Counted from the first letter of the stretch, positions 8,645 to 17,123 are shown. The stretch: DNA of 39,960 bases from Sphingomicrobium sp. (GCA_030447545.1 JAUJOV010000019.1:1-39960); one strand, 5' to 3'. A program made the numbers and translations. The notes: a model not told the origin generated them from the sequence alone.

Positions 8645-9535
8645 ATGGACGTTGCGAAACAGCAAACTCGAGCCTGGGCCGACCGCTACTGGACCAGCCG
8701 CGACGGGCTGAAGCTCCATTATCGCGATTATGCCGGCCAGGCAGATCGTCCACCGATCCTGATGCTCCACGGGCTTACGCGCAACTCGCGTGACTTCGAG
8801 GATGTCGCCCGCCGCTACGCGGGGCAATGGCGGGTGATCGCGGTCGATTTCCGCGGGCGCGGCCTCAGCGAGCGGGATCCCGTTCCGGCGCACTACGTGC
8901 CGCCGACCTACGCGAACGACGTGCTCCAGCTGCTCGACGAGCTGGAGATTGCAAGCGCGCTGTTCATTGGGACGTCGCTCGGCGGGCTGGTGACGATGAC
9001 GGTTGCAGCGGTCGCTCCGGAGCGCATTGCCGGCGCGATCCTCAACGACGTCGGGCCGGAGCTCGACAGGGCCGGTCTCGAGCGCATCAGCACCTATGTC
9101 GGCAAGCCGGTGGTGTTCGGCGACTGGCACGAGGCTGCCGCGAGGATGCACGCGCTGCACGGCCCCGTGCATCCCGCATACGGGAAGGCCGAGTGGCTCC
9201 GCTTCGTCCAGCGCGTCTGCCGCGAAACCGACCGAGGGGTCGAGTTCGACTATGACATGGCGATCGCGCAAGCCTTCAACCAGGGCGACATCGGCCCGGT
9301 TGCCGACGCCTGGCCGTTCTATCGCGCACTGGCGGGGCGGCCGGTGCTGGTGCTCAAGGGCGAGAGCAGCGACCTGCTTTCGGACGCGGTGGTCGAGCGG
9401 ATGGGGCGGGAGATCCCGGACGTCGAGGTCGTGACCGTTCCGAATGTCGCCCACGCGCCCGACCTGAGCGAGCCCGAAGCCGAGGCCGCGATCGACCGGC
9501 TGCTGCAGCGCGTTCTCGATCGCCCGAGCCGGTAG
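8645..9535 (+). CDS. Alpha/beta-fold hydrolase
   Basis: A 296-residue cytoplasmic alpha/beta hydrolase with no signal peptide. The oxyanion region is LMLHGLTRNSRDF (about 39-51), the nucleophile elbow is GTSLGG with Ser at about 111, the acid residue lies in the GESSDLLSD segment near 245, and the histidine is in NVAHAPDL near 274. The overall order suits an ester, lactone or C-C bond hydrolase, but the substrate cannot be decided. It opens a plus-strand run with an SMP-30 family gene starting six bases after its stop, then glucokinase, so a role in sugar lactone or ester metabolism is possible by context only. AGGGG just before the ATG may serve as ribosome site. Confidence 0.88.
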   Translation: MDVAKQQTRAWADRYWTSRDGLKLHYRDYAGQADRPPILMLHGLTRNSRDFEDVARRYAGQWRVIAVDFRGRGLSERDPVPAHYVPPTYANDVLQLLDELEIASALFIGTSLGGLVTMTVAAVAPERIAGAILNDVGPELDRAGLERISTYVGKPVVFGDWHEAAARMHALHGPVHPAYGKAEWLRFVQRVCRETDRGVEFDYDMAIAQAFNQGDIGPVADAWPFYRALAGRPVLVLKGESSDLLSDAVVERMGREIPDVEVVTVPNVAHAPDLSEPEAEAAIDRLLQRVLDRPSR

Positions 9536-9540
9536 CGGAC

Positions 9541-10413
9541 ATGACGAGCGAACCGCGCGCGATATGGGAAGTGGGAACCGTGCTCGGAGAGGGGCCGGTG
9601 TGGGTGGAGCGCGACCGGGCGCTGTGGTTCACCGACATCAAGCGCCGGCAGGTCCATCGCTATTGTCCGCAGAGCGGCGAGAAGCGCAGCTGGGACGCGC
9701 CCGAGCAGATCGGCTTCGTCTTCCCGCTGGCGAACGGCGGCTTCGTCGCGGGGCTTCAAACAGGGCTTTACCGGTTCGACCAGAGCGACGGCCGCTTCGA
9801 CCTCCTGGCCGAGGTGGAGCCCGACAAGCCCACCAACCGGCTCAACGACGGCATCGTCGATCCTTCGGGCCGGCTGTGGTTCGGGACGATGGACGACAGC
9901 GAGCGCGAGCAGAGCGGCGCTTTCTACGTCTACGAGCGCGGACAGGTTCGCGCGACGGGCCTCACGGGAATTGCGATCACCAACGGGCCCGCGATCTCCC
10001 CTGACGGACGCACGCTTTACTGGGTCGACACGGTGCGCGACCTGATTTTTGCGGCCGACGTTCGCGAAGACGGCACGCTTGGTCCCTCGGAGCTTCTCAT
10101 TTCGATCTCACCCGCCGAAGGCCATGCCGATGGGCCTACCGTGGACTCGGAAGGATGCATCTGGATCAGCCTCTATGCGGGCTGGGAGGCTCGCCGCTAT
10201 TCGCCTGCGGGCGAGCTGCTCGAGCGTGTGCGCTTCCCGGTGGCGAATATCACCAAGATGGCGTTCGGCGGGCGCGACCTGCGCACCGCCTATGCGACCA
10301 CGGCGCGGCATCTGCTTGAGACCACGGACCTCGAGGCTCAGCCGCTCGCTGGAGCCTTGTTCGAGTTCCAGGTCGACGTGCCGGGCATCGCCTGCCCGCT
10401 CGTCGCCGGCTGA
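9541..10413 (+). CDS. SMP-30/gluconolactonase/LRE family protein
   Basis: A 290-residue six-bladed beta-propeller of the SMP-30 (regucalcin) family, whose characterised members hydrolyse sugar lactones such as gluconolactone or xylono- and arabinonolactone using one divalent metal. The expected metal ligands are visible: Glu17 in VLGEGPVW, the Asn of NRLNDG near 101, the Asn in ITNGPAISPDG near 149, and the Asp in HADGPTVDSEG near 200. No signal peptide. It lies between an alpha/beta hydrolase and glucokinase on the same strand, which suits a pathway that oxidises a sugar to its lactone and then opens it. Exact lactone specificity is unknown. Confidence 0.9.
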   Translation: MTSEPRAIWEVGTVLGEGPVWVERDRALWFTDIKRRQVHRYCPQSGEKRSWDAPEQIGFVFPLANGGFVAGLQTGLYRFDQSDGRFDLLAEVEPDKPTNRLNDGIVDPSGRLWFGTMDDSEREQSGAFYVYERGQVRATGLTGIAITNGPAISPDGRTLYWVDTVRDLIFAADVREDGTLGPSELLISISPAEGHADGPTVDSEGCIWISLYAGWEARRYSPAGELLERVRFPVANITKMAFGGRDLRTAYATTARHLLETTDLEAQPLAGALFEFQVDVPGIACPLVAG

Positions 10414-10460
10414 CCGCGTCGCACTTGCCAATTCGCCGCCGTTCCCGGAATTAGCTCGCG

Positions 10461-11432
10461 ATGAGGGGAGTCGTCACGGCCGACGTGGGCGGAACCCACG
10501 CGCGCTTTGCGATCGCGACCGTTGAAGACGGGCGGGTCCGCGACCTGTCCGAACCGGTCACCATCCCGACCAGCGAATTCGCGAGCTTTCAGCGTGCCTG
10601 GGAGGAGTTCCGCCGCGTCACCGAGCAGCCGCTGCCGGGCGACCTCGCGATCGCCTTCGCCGGGCCGGTTGGCGGCGAGGTGCTGAAGCTCACCAACAAC
10701 CCATGGGTGATCCGGCCGGCGCTGATGCGCGAGAAGCTCGGGGTCGAGCGGTTCGTCATCGTCAACGACTTCGGGGCCGTCGCCCATGCGGTGGCTGCGC
10801 TCGACGGGTCGGCCTACAGCCATGTCTGCGGGCCCGAACGCGCGCTTCCGGACGAGGGGGTGATCACCATCGTCGGACCGGGCACGGGCCTTGGCGTCGC
10901 GAGCCTGCTCAAGCATTCCGACGGCAGCTATGACGTGATCGAGACCGAGGGCGGCCACATCGACTTCGCGCCGCTCGACTCGCTCGAGGACAGTATCCTC
11001 GAGCATCTGCGCGAGAGCTTCCGCCGAGTGTCGGTCGAGCGGATCGTCTCGGGCAGGGGGCTGGTCAACATCTATGAAGCGCTTGGCGCGATCGAGCGGC
11101 GGCCGGTCGCCGTGGCGGACGAGAAGGAGCTGTGGAAGGGCGCGATGTGCGGCAGCGACAGCCTTGCCGCAGCCGCGCTCGACCGCTTCTTCCTGGCATT
11201 TGGTGCAGCGGCCGGCGATTATGCGCTCGCCCAGGGTGCGAAGGCGGTGGTGATTGCCGGCGGGCTCGGGCTTCGGCTGGCGGAGCACCTGCCGCGGTCG
11301 GGCTTTCGCGACCGGTTTATCGCCAAGGGGCGGTTCGAGCGGATGATGGACGAAATGCCGGTCAAGCTGATCGTCCACCCGCAGCCGGGCCTGTTCGGCG
11401 CGGCCGCCGCATTCCTCGCCGCTCACCCCTGA
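10461..11432 (+). CDS. glk: Glucokinase
   Basis: A 323-residue ATP-dependent glucokinase of the bacterial Glk type, making glucose 6-phosphate. The N-terminal phosphate loop ADVGGTHARFAIA (about 7-19), the sugar-binding LTNNPWVI and VNDFGAVAHAV (catalytic Asp near 103), the second phosphate motif VGPGTGLGVASL and the glucose-contacting ETEGGHIDFAPLD are all present. Length equals the E. coli enzyme class. It stands 47 bases after the SMP-30 gene and 36 before the AMP nucleosidase gene. Sphingomonads usually use the Entner-Doudoroff route, for which this enzyme supplies the entry step. Confidence 0.95.
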   Translation: MRGVVTADVGGTHARFAIATVEDGRVRDLSEPVTIPTSEFASFQRAWEEFRRVTEQPLPGDLAIAFAGPVGGEVLKLTNNPWVIRPALMREKLGVERFVIVNDFGAVAHAVAALDGSAYSHVCGPERALPDEGVITIVGPGTGLGVASLLKHSDGSYDVIETEGGHIDFAPLDSLEDSILEHLRESFRRVSVERIVSGRGLVNIYEALGAIERRPVAVADEKELWKGAMCGSDSLAAAALDRFFLAFGAAAGDYALAQGAKAVVIAGGLGLRLAEHLPRSGFRDRFIAKGRFERMMDEMPVKLIVHPQPGLFGAAAAFLAAHP

Positions 11433-11468
11433 GCGCTTGCGTCGCCGCAGTTCGTGCTACACTCGGGG

Positions 11469-12917
11469 ATGATGAAGTCCGTGAACATGCATGCCGTCGT
11501 CGACCAGCTCTCCGCGATCTACGACGAGTCGGTCGGCAATATTCGCGATGCGCTGGCCGAGTACCTGCAATCGGGCCGCAAGCCCGACCCCAAGGCTCGC
11601 GCGGAGGGCTGCTTCGCTTACCCCGAGCTTCGCATCGACTATTCGGGCAAGGTCGCGCCGCCGATGCCGTCGCGGGCGTTCGCGCGGCTCAACCAGCCGG
11701 GCACCTATGCGGCGAGCATCGCCTGCCCCGAGCAGTTCCGCGATTATCTGGTCGGACAGCTCGAGCATCTCGCTCGCGACTATGACGTCGCCGTGTCCGT
11801 CGGGCGCTCACGCAGCGAGATTCCTTATGCCTATGTGCTCGACGGCAGCCGGCTCGAGCTCGGCGACACGAGCACGACCGAGTTGTCGCGCTGGTTTCCG
11901 TCGAACGAGCTGGTGCATATCGGCGACGAGATCGCCGACGGCACCTGGATCGCAGCCGGGCAGACGCGGCCGCTTGCACTGTTCGACGGACCGCGTACCC
12001 ACTTCAGCCTTGCCAGACTGAGGCACTATACCGGCACTCCGGCCGAGCATTTCCAGCAGTTCGTGCTGTTCACCAACTATGTCCGCTACGTGGACGAGTT
12101 CGTGCGGCTCGCGATCGACAGCCTGCGGCGCAAGGACGGCTCCTACCTGGCGCTGTCGGTGCCCGGTGCGCTGTACGAGGCGGGCGAGCTCAGCGATGCG
12201 GAGGAGCAGATCGCGGCGGGCCAATGGCGGCGGCACCAGATGCCGGCCTATCACCTAATGGCCCAGGGCGGCACTGGGATCACCCTCGTGAACATCGGCG
12301 TTGGGCCCTCGAACGCCAAGACGATCTGCGACCATGTCGCGGTGCTGAGGCCCGAGGTGTGGCTGATGATCGGCCATTGCGGCGGCTTGAGGCCCAGCCA
12401 GTCGATCGGCGATTATGTGCTCGCTCATGCTTATCTGCGCGACGACCATTTGCTCGACGACGTGCTTCCGCCCGAAGTCCCGCTGCCGGCGATCGCCGAG
12501 GTGCAGCGGGCATTGTTCGAATCGGCGATGAGCGTCACCGGCGAGGACGAGGACAGCCTCAAGCGGCGGCTTCGCACCGGCACGGTGGTGACCACCGACG
12601 ACCGCAATTGGGAGCTCAGGTTCACGAGCTCGTCGCGGCTGTTCAACCAGAGCCGCGCGGTCGCGATCGACATGGAGTCGGCGACCGTCGCGGCCCAGGG
12701 CTACCGCTTCCGGGTGCCGTACGGGACTTTGCTGTGCGTGTCCGACAAGCCGCTCCACGGCGAGCTCAAGCTGCCCGGCCAGGCCAATGCGTTCTACGAG
12801 CGGGCGATCAGCCAGCACCTGCGCATCGGCATCGAAGCGCTGACGCTGCTGAAGGACGAGGGCGACGCGCTGCACAGCCGCAAATTGAGGAGCTTCGACG
12901 AGCCGCCGCTGCGCTAG
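11469..12917 (+). CDS. amn: AMP nucleosidase
   Basis: A 482-residue cytoplasmic enzyme that splits AMP into adenine and ribose 5-phosphate, controlling adenylate pools. It shows the long N-terminal AMP-nucleosidase domain (about residues 1-190, with RFAYPELR-like and FARLNQPGTYAASI segments) followed by a nucleoside-phosphorylase-like catalytic domain with GGTGITLVNIGVGPSNAKT, IGHCGGLRPSQ, AIDMESATVAAQGYRF and LCVSDKPLHGE. The frame opens at a GTG at 11454, but the ATG at 11469 after CGGGG is the likelier start. Its TAG stop overlaps the stop of the convergent 5'-nucleotidase within a CTAG. It fits the nucleoside salvage theme of the following genes. Confidence 0.95.
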   Translation: MMKSVNMHAVVDQLSAIYDESVGNIRDALAEYLQSGRKPDPKARAEGCFAYPELRIDYSGKVAPPMPSRAFARLNQPGTYAASIACPEQFRDYLVGQLEHLARDYDVAVSVGRSRSEIPYAYVLDGSRLELGDTSTTELSRWFPSNELVHIGDEIADGTWIAAGQTRPLALFDGPRTHFSLARLRHYTGTPAEHFQQFVLFTNYVRYVDEFVRLAIDSLRRKDGSYLALSVPGALYEAGELSDAEEQIAAGQWRRHQMPAYHLMAQGGTGITLVNIGVGPSNAKTICDHVAVLRPEVWLMIGHCGGLRPSQSIGDYVLAHAYLRDDHLLDDVLPPEVPLPAIAEVQRALFESAMSVTGEDEDSLKRRLRTGTVVTTDDRNWELRFTSSSRLFNQSRAVAIDMESATVAAQGYRFRVPYGTLLCVSDKPLHGELKLPGQANAFYERAISQHLRIGIEALTLLKDEGDALHSRKLRSFDEPPLR

Positions 12918-14659
12918 CGCGGCGTGCGGTTCTCGATCCGGCCGAGCTGCGGCACCGTGGCGCCGGCCTTCAGCCACGCCTCGAGCGCATCGAGGTCGAG
13001 CCCCGCGTCGGTCGCGTTGGTGCCCTGCGTCAGCACGGTGAAATTGTCGCCGCCGCTCGCAAGGAAGCTGTTGACGGCAACGCGGTACTGCGCAGGTGGC
13101 TGGATCGCCCGACCGTGCAGCCGCATCTCCACGATGCGGGCGCCCGGAGGCCGGCTGAGGTCGTAGGTGAAGAAGAAGCCGTCCGACGGGAAAAGCATGT
13201 TTGCCCGATCGTTGCTGCTCGTCACTCTCGCGAACTGCGTTTCGAGCAGAGCCTTCAGCTGAGCGCCCGTCAGCGTCTTGACGACGATGTTGTTGCCGAA
13301 CGGCTGCATCGCATAAATCTGGCCGTAGGTGACGCTCTCGTCCGCTGCGGGGACGAGATCCGCGCGAACGCCTCCACTGTTGATGAACGCGACTTGCGCA
13401 CCGGCCCTGCGCGCGGCGGCAAGCTGCGCATCCGCGATCAAATTGCCCGCGGCGTGCTCGCGATCCTCGCCCGCTTCGCGCGTTGCTGGTCCGGACAGCC
13501 TCCCGACCACTCGCGATGCCGCCTCGGCGGAAGCGGCGGCGTAGCGCGACACCAGCGCCGACGTGCGGGCGTCGGCGGCGAAAACGGGAAACGTCGCGTT
13601 GGTCGCGATTTCGGCCGCGCCCGCACGGAACCCGGCGCCCTGCACGATCACATTGTCCGCGCGCTGCGCGGTCACGCCGTGCACCGGATGCACCGTCAGG
13701 CGAATGTCGGTGATCAGTGTTCCGTAGCGGCCGGCACTGGTCAGCAGCAGTGGCCGCGAACGGTCGGGCCGCGCAAGCTCGCAGATGTACGCCGCATGCG
13801 TGTGCCCCGACACCACCACGTCGATGGCGGGGTCCAGCCGCTCGACGATCGGCAGGATGTCGCCGTCGAAGTCGCGGCAGCTCTTGTCGTTGTAGCCGCC
13901 GCTGGCTGACCCGCCCTGGTGGATGAGAAGCAGGATGGCGTCCGCGCCCGCGGCCTTCAGCGCCGGGACTGCAGCGTTCGCGGTTGCCGCCTCGTCGGCG
14001 AACGTCACGCCCGCGACTCCTGCCGGGGTGACCAGCGTCGCCGTCTCCTTGAGGGTCATTCCAATGATTCCGAGTTGGACGGTTCCGAAGTCCTTGATTG
14101 CCGTGCCTGGAAACAAGGTGCGCCCATTGCCGGTCAGCACGTTGGCGGCGAGGAACTTGAACTCGGCGCCGTCGAACGTCTCAAGACCGCATGGCTGCCT
14201 CGTCGTGTGCTTCTCGCAGCCGCCGCGCTGCATTCGGACAAGCTCGGCCGAGCCCTTGTCGAACTCGTGATTGCCGACCGCATTATATTCGACGCCGACC
14301 TCCTCCATCGCCTCGATCGTCGGCTCGTCGAGGAAGAAGGCGGAGACGAGCGGCGAACCCCCGATCATGTCTCCCGCCGAGACGGTGACGCTGTTCGGGC
14401 GGCCGGCCCGAAGCCTTTTGGCTGCAGCGGCAAGGTGCGCGACTCCGCCTGCCGGCACCTTGACCGCAGTCCCGTCCGGCGCGGTGGCATCGATCGCGAT
14501 CCTTGGCGGCTCGAGGTTGCCGTGGAAGTCGTTGATAGCGAGGATCTGCAGCTCGACAGGCGCGGCCGCGGCGGGCGGCGCAACCGCAACGGTCGGCTGC
14601 GGCACGGCGGCACAGCCCGCGAGCCCCGGCAGGAGAGCAAGGATCCAGCTGTTTCGCAT
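12914..14659 (-). CDS. 5'-nucleotidase/metallophosphatase lipoprotein
   Basis: A 581-residue exported enzyme releasing phosphate from nucleoside 5'-monophosphates. The start at 14659 gives a short signal ending in the lipobox LAGC (Cys16), so it is probably membrane-anchored. The metallophosphatase domain shows AINDFHGN, SAGDMIGGSP, GNHEFDKGS and VSGHTHAAY; the C-terminal 5'-nucleotidase domain has FINSGGVRADL and VAVNSFLASGGDNF. A longer frame runs to 14920 through the S1/P1 nuclease gene and is rejected. The ATG follows a perfect AGGAGGTG and overlaps the nuclease TGA by one base (TGATG), which indicates translational coupling. The nuclease would feed this enzyme its mononucleotide substrates. 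Confidence 0.94.
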   Translation of the reverse strand: MRNSWILALLPGLAGCAAVPQPTVAVAPPAAAAPVELQILAINDFHGNLEPPRIAIDATAPDGTAVKVPAGGVAHLAAAAKRLRAGRPNSVTVSAGDMIGGSPLVSAFFLDEPTIEAMEEVGVEYNAVGNHEFDKGSAELVRMQRGGCEKHTTRQPCGLETFDGAEFKFLAANVLTGNGRTLFPGTAIKDFGTVQLGIIGMTLKETATLVTPAGVAGVTFADEAATANAAVPALKAAGADAILLLIHQGGSASGGYNDKSCRDFDGDILPIVERLDPAIDVVVSGHTHAAYICELARPDRSRPLLLTSAGRYGTLITDIRLTVHPVHGVTAQRADNVIVQGAGFRAGAAEIATNATFPVFAADARTSALVSRYAAASAEAASRVVGRLSGPATREAGEDREHAAGNLIADAQLAAARRAGAQVAFINSGGVRADLVPAADESVTYGQIYAMQPFGNNIVVKTLTGAQLKALLETQFARVTSSNDRANMLFPSDGFFFTYDLSRPPGARIVEMRLHGRAIQPPAQYRVAVNSFLASGGDNFTVLTQGTNATDAGLDLDALEAWLKAGATVPQLGRIENRTPR

Positions 14660-15465
14660 CACCTCCTCTGGTCCCGCGCGGCAGGCGCCTGGGCCTCGAA
14701 CAGTGCGTTGAGATAAGCCGCGAGCCGCACGCCGCCCTGCGCGAGCCGGCGCCGCACGGTGGGCGAGTGGTCGTAGATATAGCGGTACGAAAGTTCCGGG
14801 TCGGCCGGGTAGATGGTATCGCGGATCTTCGCGCTCTCGGTGATCCACACGAGCGGATCCGGCACCCACCAGCGGATCACTTCCTCGCTCGTGGTGCGCC
14901 GGTTCAGCCGCTCCGCCCATTCGGTGAAGGACAGATCCTCTTCATCGACAAGGGCCGAGTCCCACACCGCGTGGAGGTTGGTGTCGCGCCCGAACCACTT
15001 GACCTTCACGTCGTTGCCGCCGCGGTCGCCCGGGCGCCCGACGTGCAGCGGCTGGTGAAGATCGCCGACGATGTGGACGATGAAGCGAAGCGCGAGCTGC
15101 TTGTCCGCACGGCTGGCATTGCGGTCGCGCAGAGTCGCGCTGAACCGCCTGAGCGCAGTCAGCGCATCGCCCTCTGGCGGAGCCTCGTCATAGGTGAAGC
15201 CGCCGACGGTCACATAATGCCAGGGATTGGCAGTGCGCTGCCAGAACTCCGACGGGTTCGCGCGCATCTCGTCGGGCCAGAACGAGGCCTCGTCCAGGCT
15301 TTCGGTGCCGAGAAGCTCGCGCACATGCGCGCGGGCCAGCCCGCTCAGATGCTCGTCGGCGACCGCTGCGACCACGCGGTGGCCGGTCCTGCCCCAGGCG
15401 AGCGCCGGGGCGGGGGCGAGCAGGGCGGCCGCAGCAGCGAGGCCGATCAGGAACCGAGCTTTCAT
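14659..15465 (-). CDS. Secreted S1/P1-type nuclease
   Basis: A zinc-dependent single-strand nuclease acting on RNA and DNA outside the cytoplasm and leaving 5'-mononucleotides. The 268-residue precursor has a clear signal peptide cleaved after Ala23 (PALA then WGRTGHR). The mature N-terminal Trp is itself a zinc ligand in this family, which supports both start and cleavage site. Further ligands appear in RFIVHIVGDLHQPLHVG, RGGNDVKVKWFG and TNLHAVWDSALVDE. The frame can be extended to 15516, but those residues are unlike a secreted start. It is the first gene of a two-gene unit with the 5'-nucleotidase and lies divergent to the cytidine deaminase. Confidence 0.94.
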   Translation of the reverse strand: MKARFLIGLAAAAALLAPAPALAWGRTGHRVVAAVADEHLSGLARAHVRELLGTESLDEASFWPDEMRANPSEFWQRTANPWHYVTVGGFTYDEAPPEGDALTALRRFSATLRDRNASRADKQLALRFIVHIVGDLHQPLHVGRPGDRGGNDVKVKWFGRDTNLHAVWDSALVDEEDLSFTEWAERLNRRTTSEEVIRWWVPDPLVWITESAKIRDTIYPADPELSYRYIYDHSPTVRRRLAQGGVRLAAYLNALFEAQAPAARDQRR

Positions 15466-15484
15466 CACGCAAACTCCCGGGCAC

Positions 15485-15550
15485 GTGATTGCGAGGCACC
15501 GCAGGTGCCGCGGCAATCCAGCTGGATTGCTTCGCTACGCTCGCAATGAC
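15485..15550. repeat. REP-like inverted repeat between the nuclease and cdd starts
   Basis: The two arms are facing copies of a related unit: GTGATTGCGAG begins the left arm and CTCGCAATGAC closes the right arm, meeting at a perfect 18-base palindrome (15513-15530, GCAATCCAGCTGGATTGC). Units of the type ATTGCGAGCG...GCAATCCAG are, from general knowledge, dispersed intergenic repeats in many sphingomonads. Here it fills almost the whole divergent promoter interval, so it may affect transcription of both genes or form a strong hairpin in RNA. Confidence 0.7.
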
Positions 15551-15562
15551 AAGGACGAAACC

Positions 15563-16008
15563 ATGACAGTCGAAGAGCTGATCGCGATTGCACGCGAAGC
15601 GGCGCTCAAGGCCAACGCGCCCTATTCGCAATTCCACGTGGGCTGCGCGGTCGAGTCGGTCGACGGCGCGGTGGTGACCGGCGCGAACATGGAGACTGCC
15701 TGCTATCGGGGCGGCCGGTGCGCGGAGCAGAGCGCGCTCACCGGGGCGCAGCACCGGTTCGGCCTCGCCAAGGTCGCACGCGTCGCAGTCGCGGGAGGCG
15801 GGATCGAGGACGGCAGCCTGACCGGCGAGAGATGTCTTGCACGCCGTGCGGCGGCTGCCGCCAGGCGATCCTGGAGGCCGCCTGTCTGTCGGGGCGCGAC
15901 ATCGACATCATCGTGTCGAACGCCGTGGGCAGCCGGATCGAGCGTCATTCGATCGGGGCTTTGATCCCGCAGGGATTCGGTCCGGCCAATCTCGACGACG
16001 CCCGCTGA
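15563..16008 (+). CDS. cdd: Cytidine deaminase, reading frame broken near 15829
   Basis: Deaminates cytidine and deoxycytidine to uridine forms in pyrimidine salvage. From the ATG at 15563 the first part carries ALKANAPYSQFHVGCAV and the zinc site CAEQSA (Cys53 and catalytic Glu55). The second zinc motif TPCGGCRQAILEAA and the rest of the domain to GFGPANLDDAR are in the next frame, ending at 16008. One missing base around 15826-15832 (within GGCGAGAGATG) joins LTGE to MSCTPCGGC and gives 149 codons, close to the family length of about 130-150. As deposited, the first frame would run on to 15964 with a nonsense tail. It is divergent from the nuclease gene and convergent with the oxygenase gene. 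Confidence 0.85.
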
Positions 16009-16175
16009 TCGGGTGCGAAACGGGGTCGGTCCACTGGGGCTGGTCGGGGTCTTCCTGGTACAAGGATCCTTGCAGTCCCGCCAAACCCAGGGCTCCGCTC
16101 AATCGCGAACTCGCGGAGGCGGCTTCAAGCTGACGATTCGCTGAAGTCGCAGCGCTGGACAGCCCGCCTTGGCTG

Positions 16176-17123
16176 TTACACCAGCTTGATCTCGCGAAGC
16201 CGCTCCTGGAGGTATTCGTCGGCGGTGATCGGCGGCCACTTGGGCTGCTCGCCGGGCGGCACCGTGCCAGGCAGCGCTTCGATCCGGAAATCCGAGCGAA
16301 AGTGAAGGAAGAAGGGCATCGAATAACGCGAGAAGCCGCGACGCTCGGGCGGCGGGTTGACGACGCGGTGCGGGGTCGAGCGAAGCACGCCGTTGGTCAG
16401 CCGCTGAAGCATGTCGCCGATGTTGACGACGAGCTCGCCGGGCTTCGGACAGACCGGCAGCCAGTCCCCGTTTCGCGTCTGCAGCTCCAGCCCCGCTTCC
16501 TCGGCGCCCAGCAGCAGGGTGATGGTGTTGATGTCCTCGTGCGCACCGGCGCGCACGTGGCTGCCCGGCTCCCCCTGGATCGGGGGATAGTGGAGCAGGC
16601 GCATGACCGAATTGCCGTCACGCACCGTGTCGACGAAATAGTCTTCGTCGATGCGCAGGTAGCGGGCAATTGCGCGGAGGATCTTGAGGCCGGTGCGGTC
16701 GAACGTGTCGAAGAGCTCGAGGAAGGTGTCGCGGAAGGACTCGACCTCCTCGGGCCAGACGTTGTCGGGCATGTGGTCGCGGAACTTGTGGCCGGGCGGA
16801 AGTTCGCGCCCGACGTGCCAAAACTCCTTGAGGTCGTGGGCGGTGCCGCCCTTGGCGGTCTCGATGCCGAAGGGCGTGTAGCCGCGCGCTCCGCCGCCGC
16901 CGGGGATGTGGTACTTGCGCTTCACCTCGTCGGGCAAGGCGAAGAAGGCCTTCGACTTGTCCTCGGCCCGATGGATCAGGGCGTCGGGGATGCCGTGGTC
17001 GGAGATGATTGCGAAGCCATATTCCTCGAAGCTGCGGCCGATCTGCTCGGCGAAGGCGTCGGGGTCGCGGTCGGCGTCCTTCAGGGAGACGGACGCAATT
17101 TTCTCAGCACTGATCGTAGCCAT
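16176..17123 (-). CDS. Isopenicillin-N-synthase-like 2-oxoglutarate/Fe(II) oxygenase
   Basis: A 315-residue non-haem iron oxygenase with the N-terminal DIOX_N region (about 8-110, GFAIISDHGIPDALI) and the C-terminal double-stranded beta-helix. Iron ligands are His and Asp in GAHEDINTITLL and the distal His in STPHRVVNPP; the co-substrate RxS site is RYSMPFFLHF. No signal peptide. It is the last gene of the minus-strand run PfkB, LOG, NupC, oxygenase, 24 bases after the NupC stop. Family members hydroxylate or desaturate small molecules, and fungal thymine 7-hydroxylase is a relative. A nucleobase or nucleoside substrate is suggested by context only. The 167 bases between this gene and cdd hold only a 12-base palindrome at 16061-16072. 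Confidence 0.9.
   Translation of the reverse strand: MATISAEKIASVSLKDADRDPDAFAEQIGRSFEEYGFAIISDHGIPDALIHRAEDKSKAFFALPDEVKRKYHIPGGGGARGYTPFGIETAKGGTAHDLKEFWHVGRELPPGHKFRDHMPDNVWPEEVESFRDTFLELFDTFDRTGLKILRAIARYLRIDEDYFVDTVRDGNSVMRLLHYPPIQGEPGSHVRAGAHEDINTITLLLGAEEAGLELQTRNGDWLPVCPKPGELVVNIGDMLQRLTNGVLRSTPHRVVNPPPERRGFSRYSMPFFLHFRSDFRIEALPGTVPPGEQPKWPPITADEYLQERLREIKLV

Noticed and set aside
16009-16175. Gap between cdd and the oxygenase considered as tRNA or small RNA gene
   Set aside because: No cloverleaf could be folded by eye; only a 12-base palindrome (16061-16072) without a T tract.
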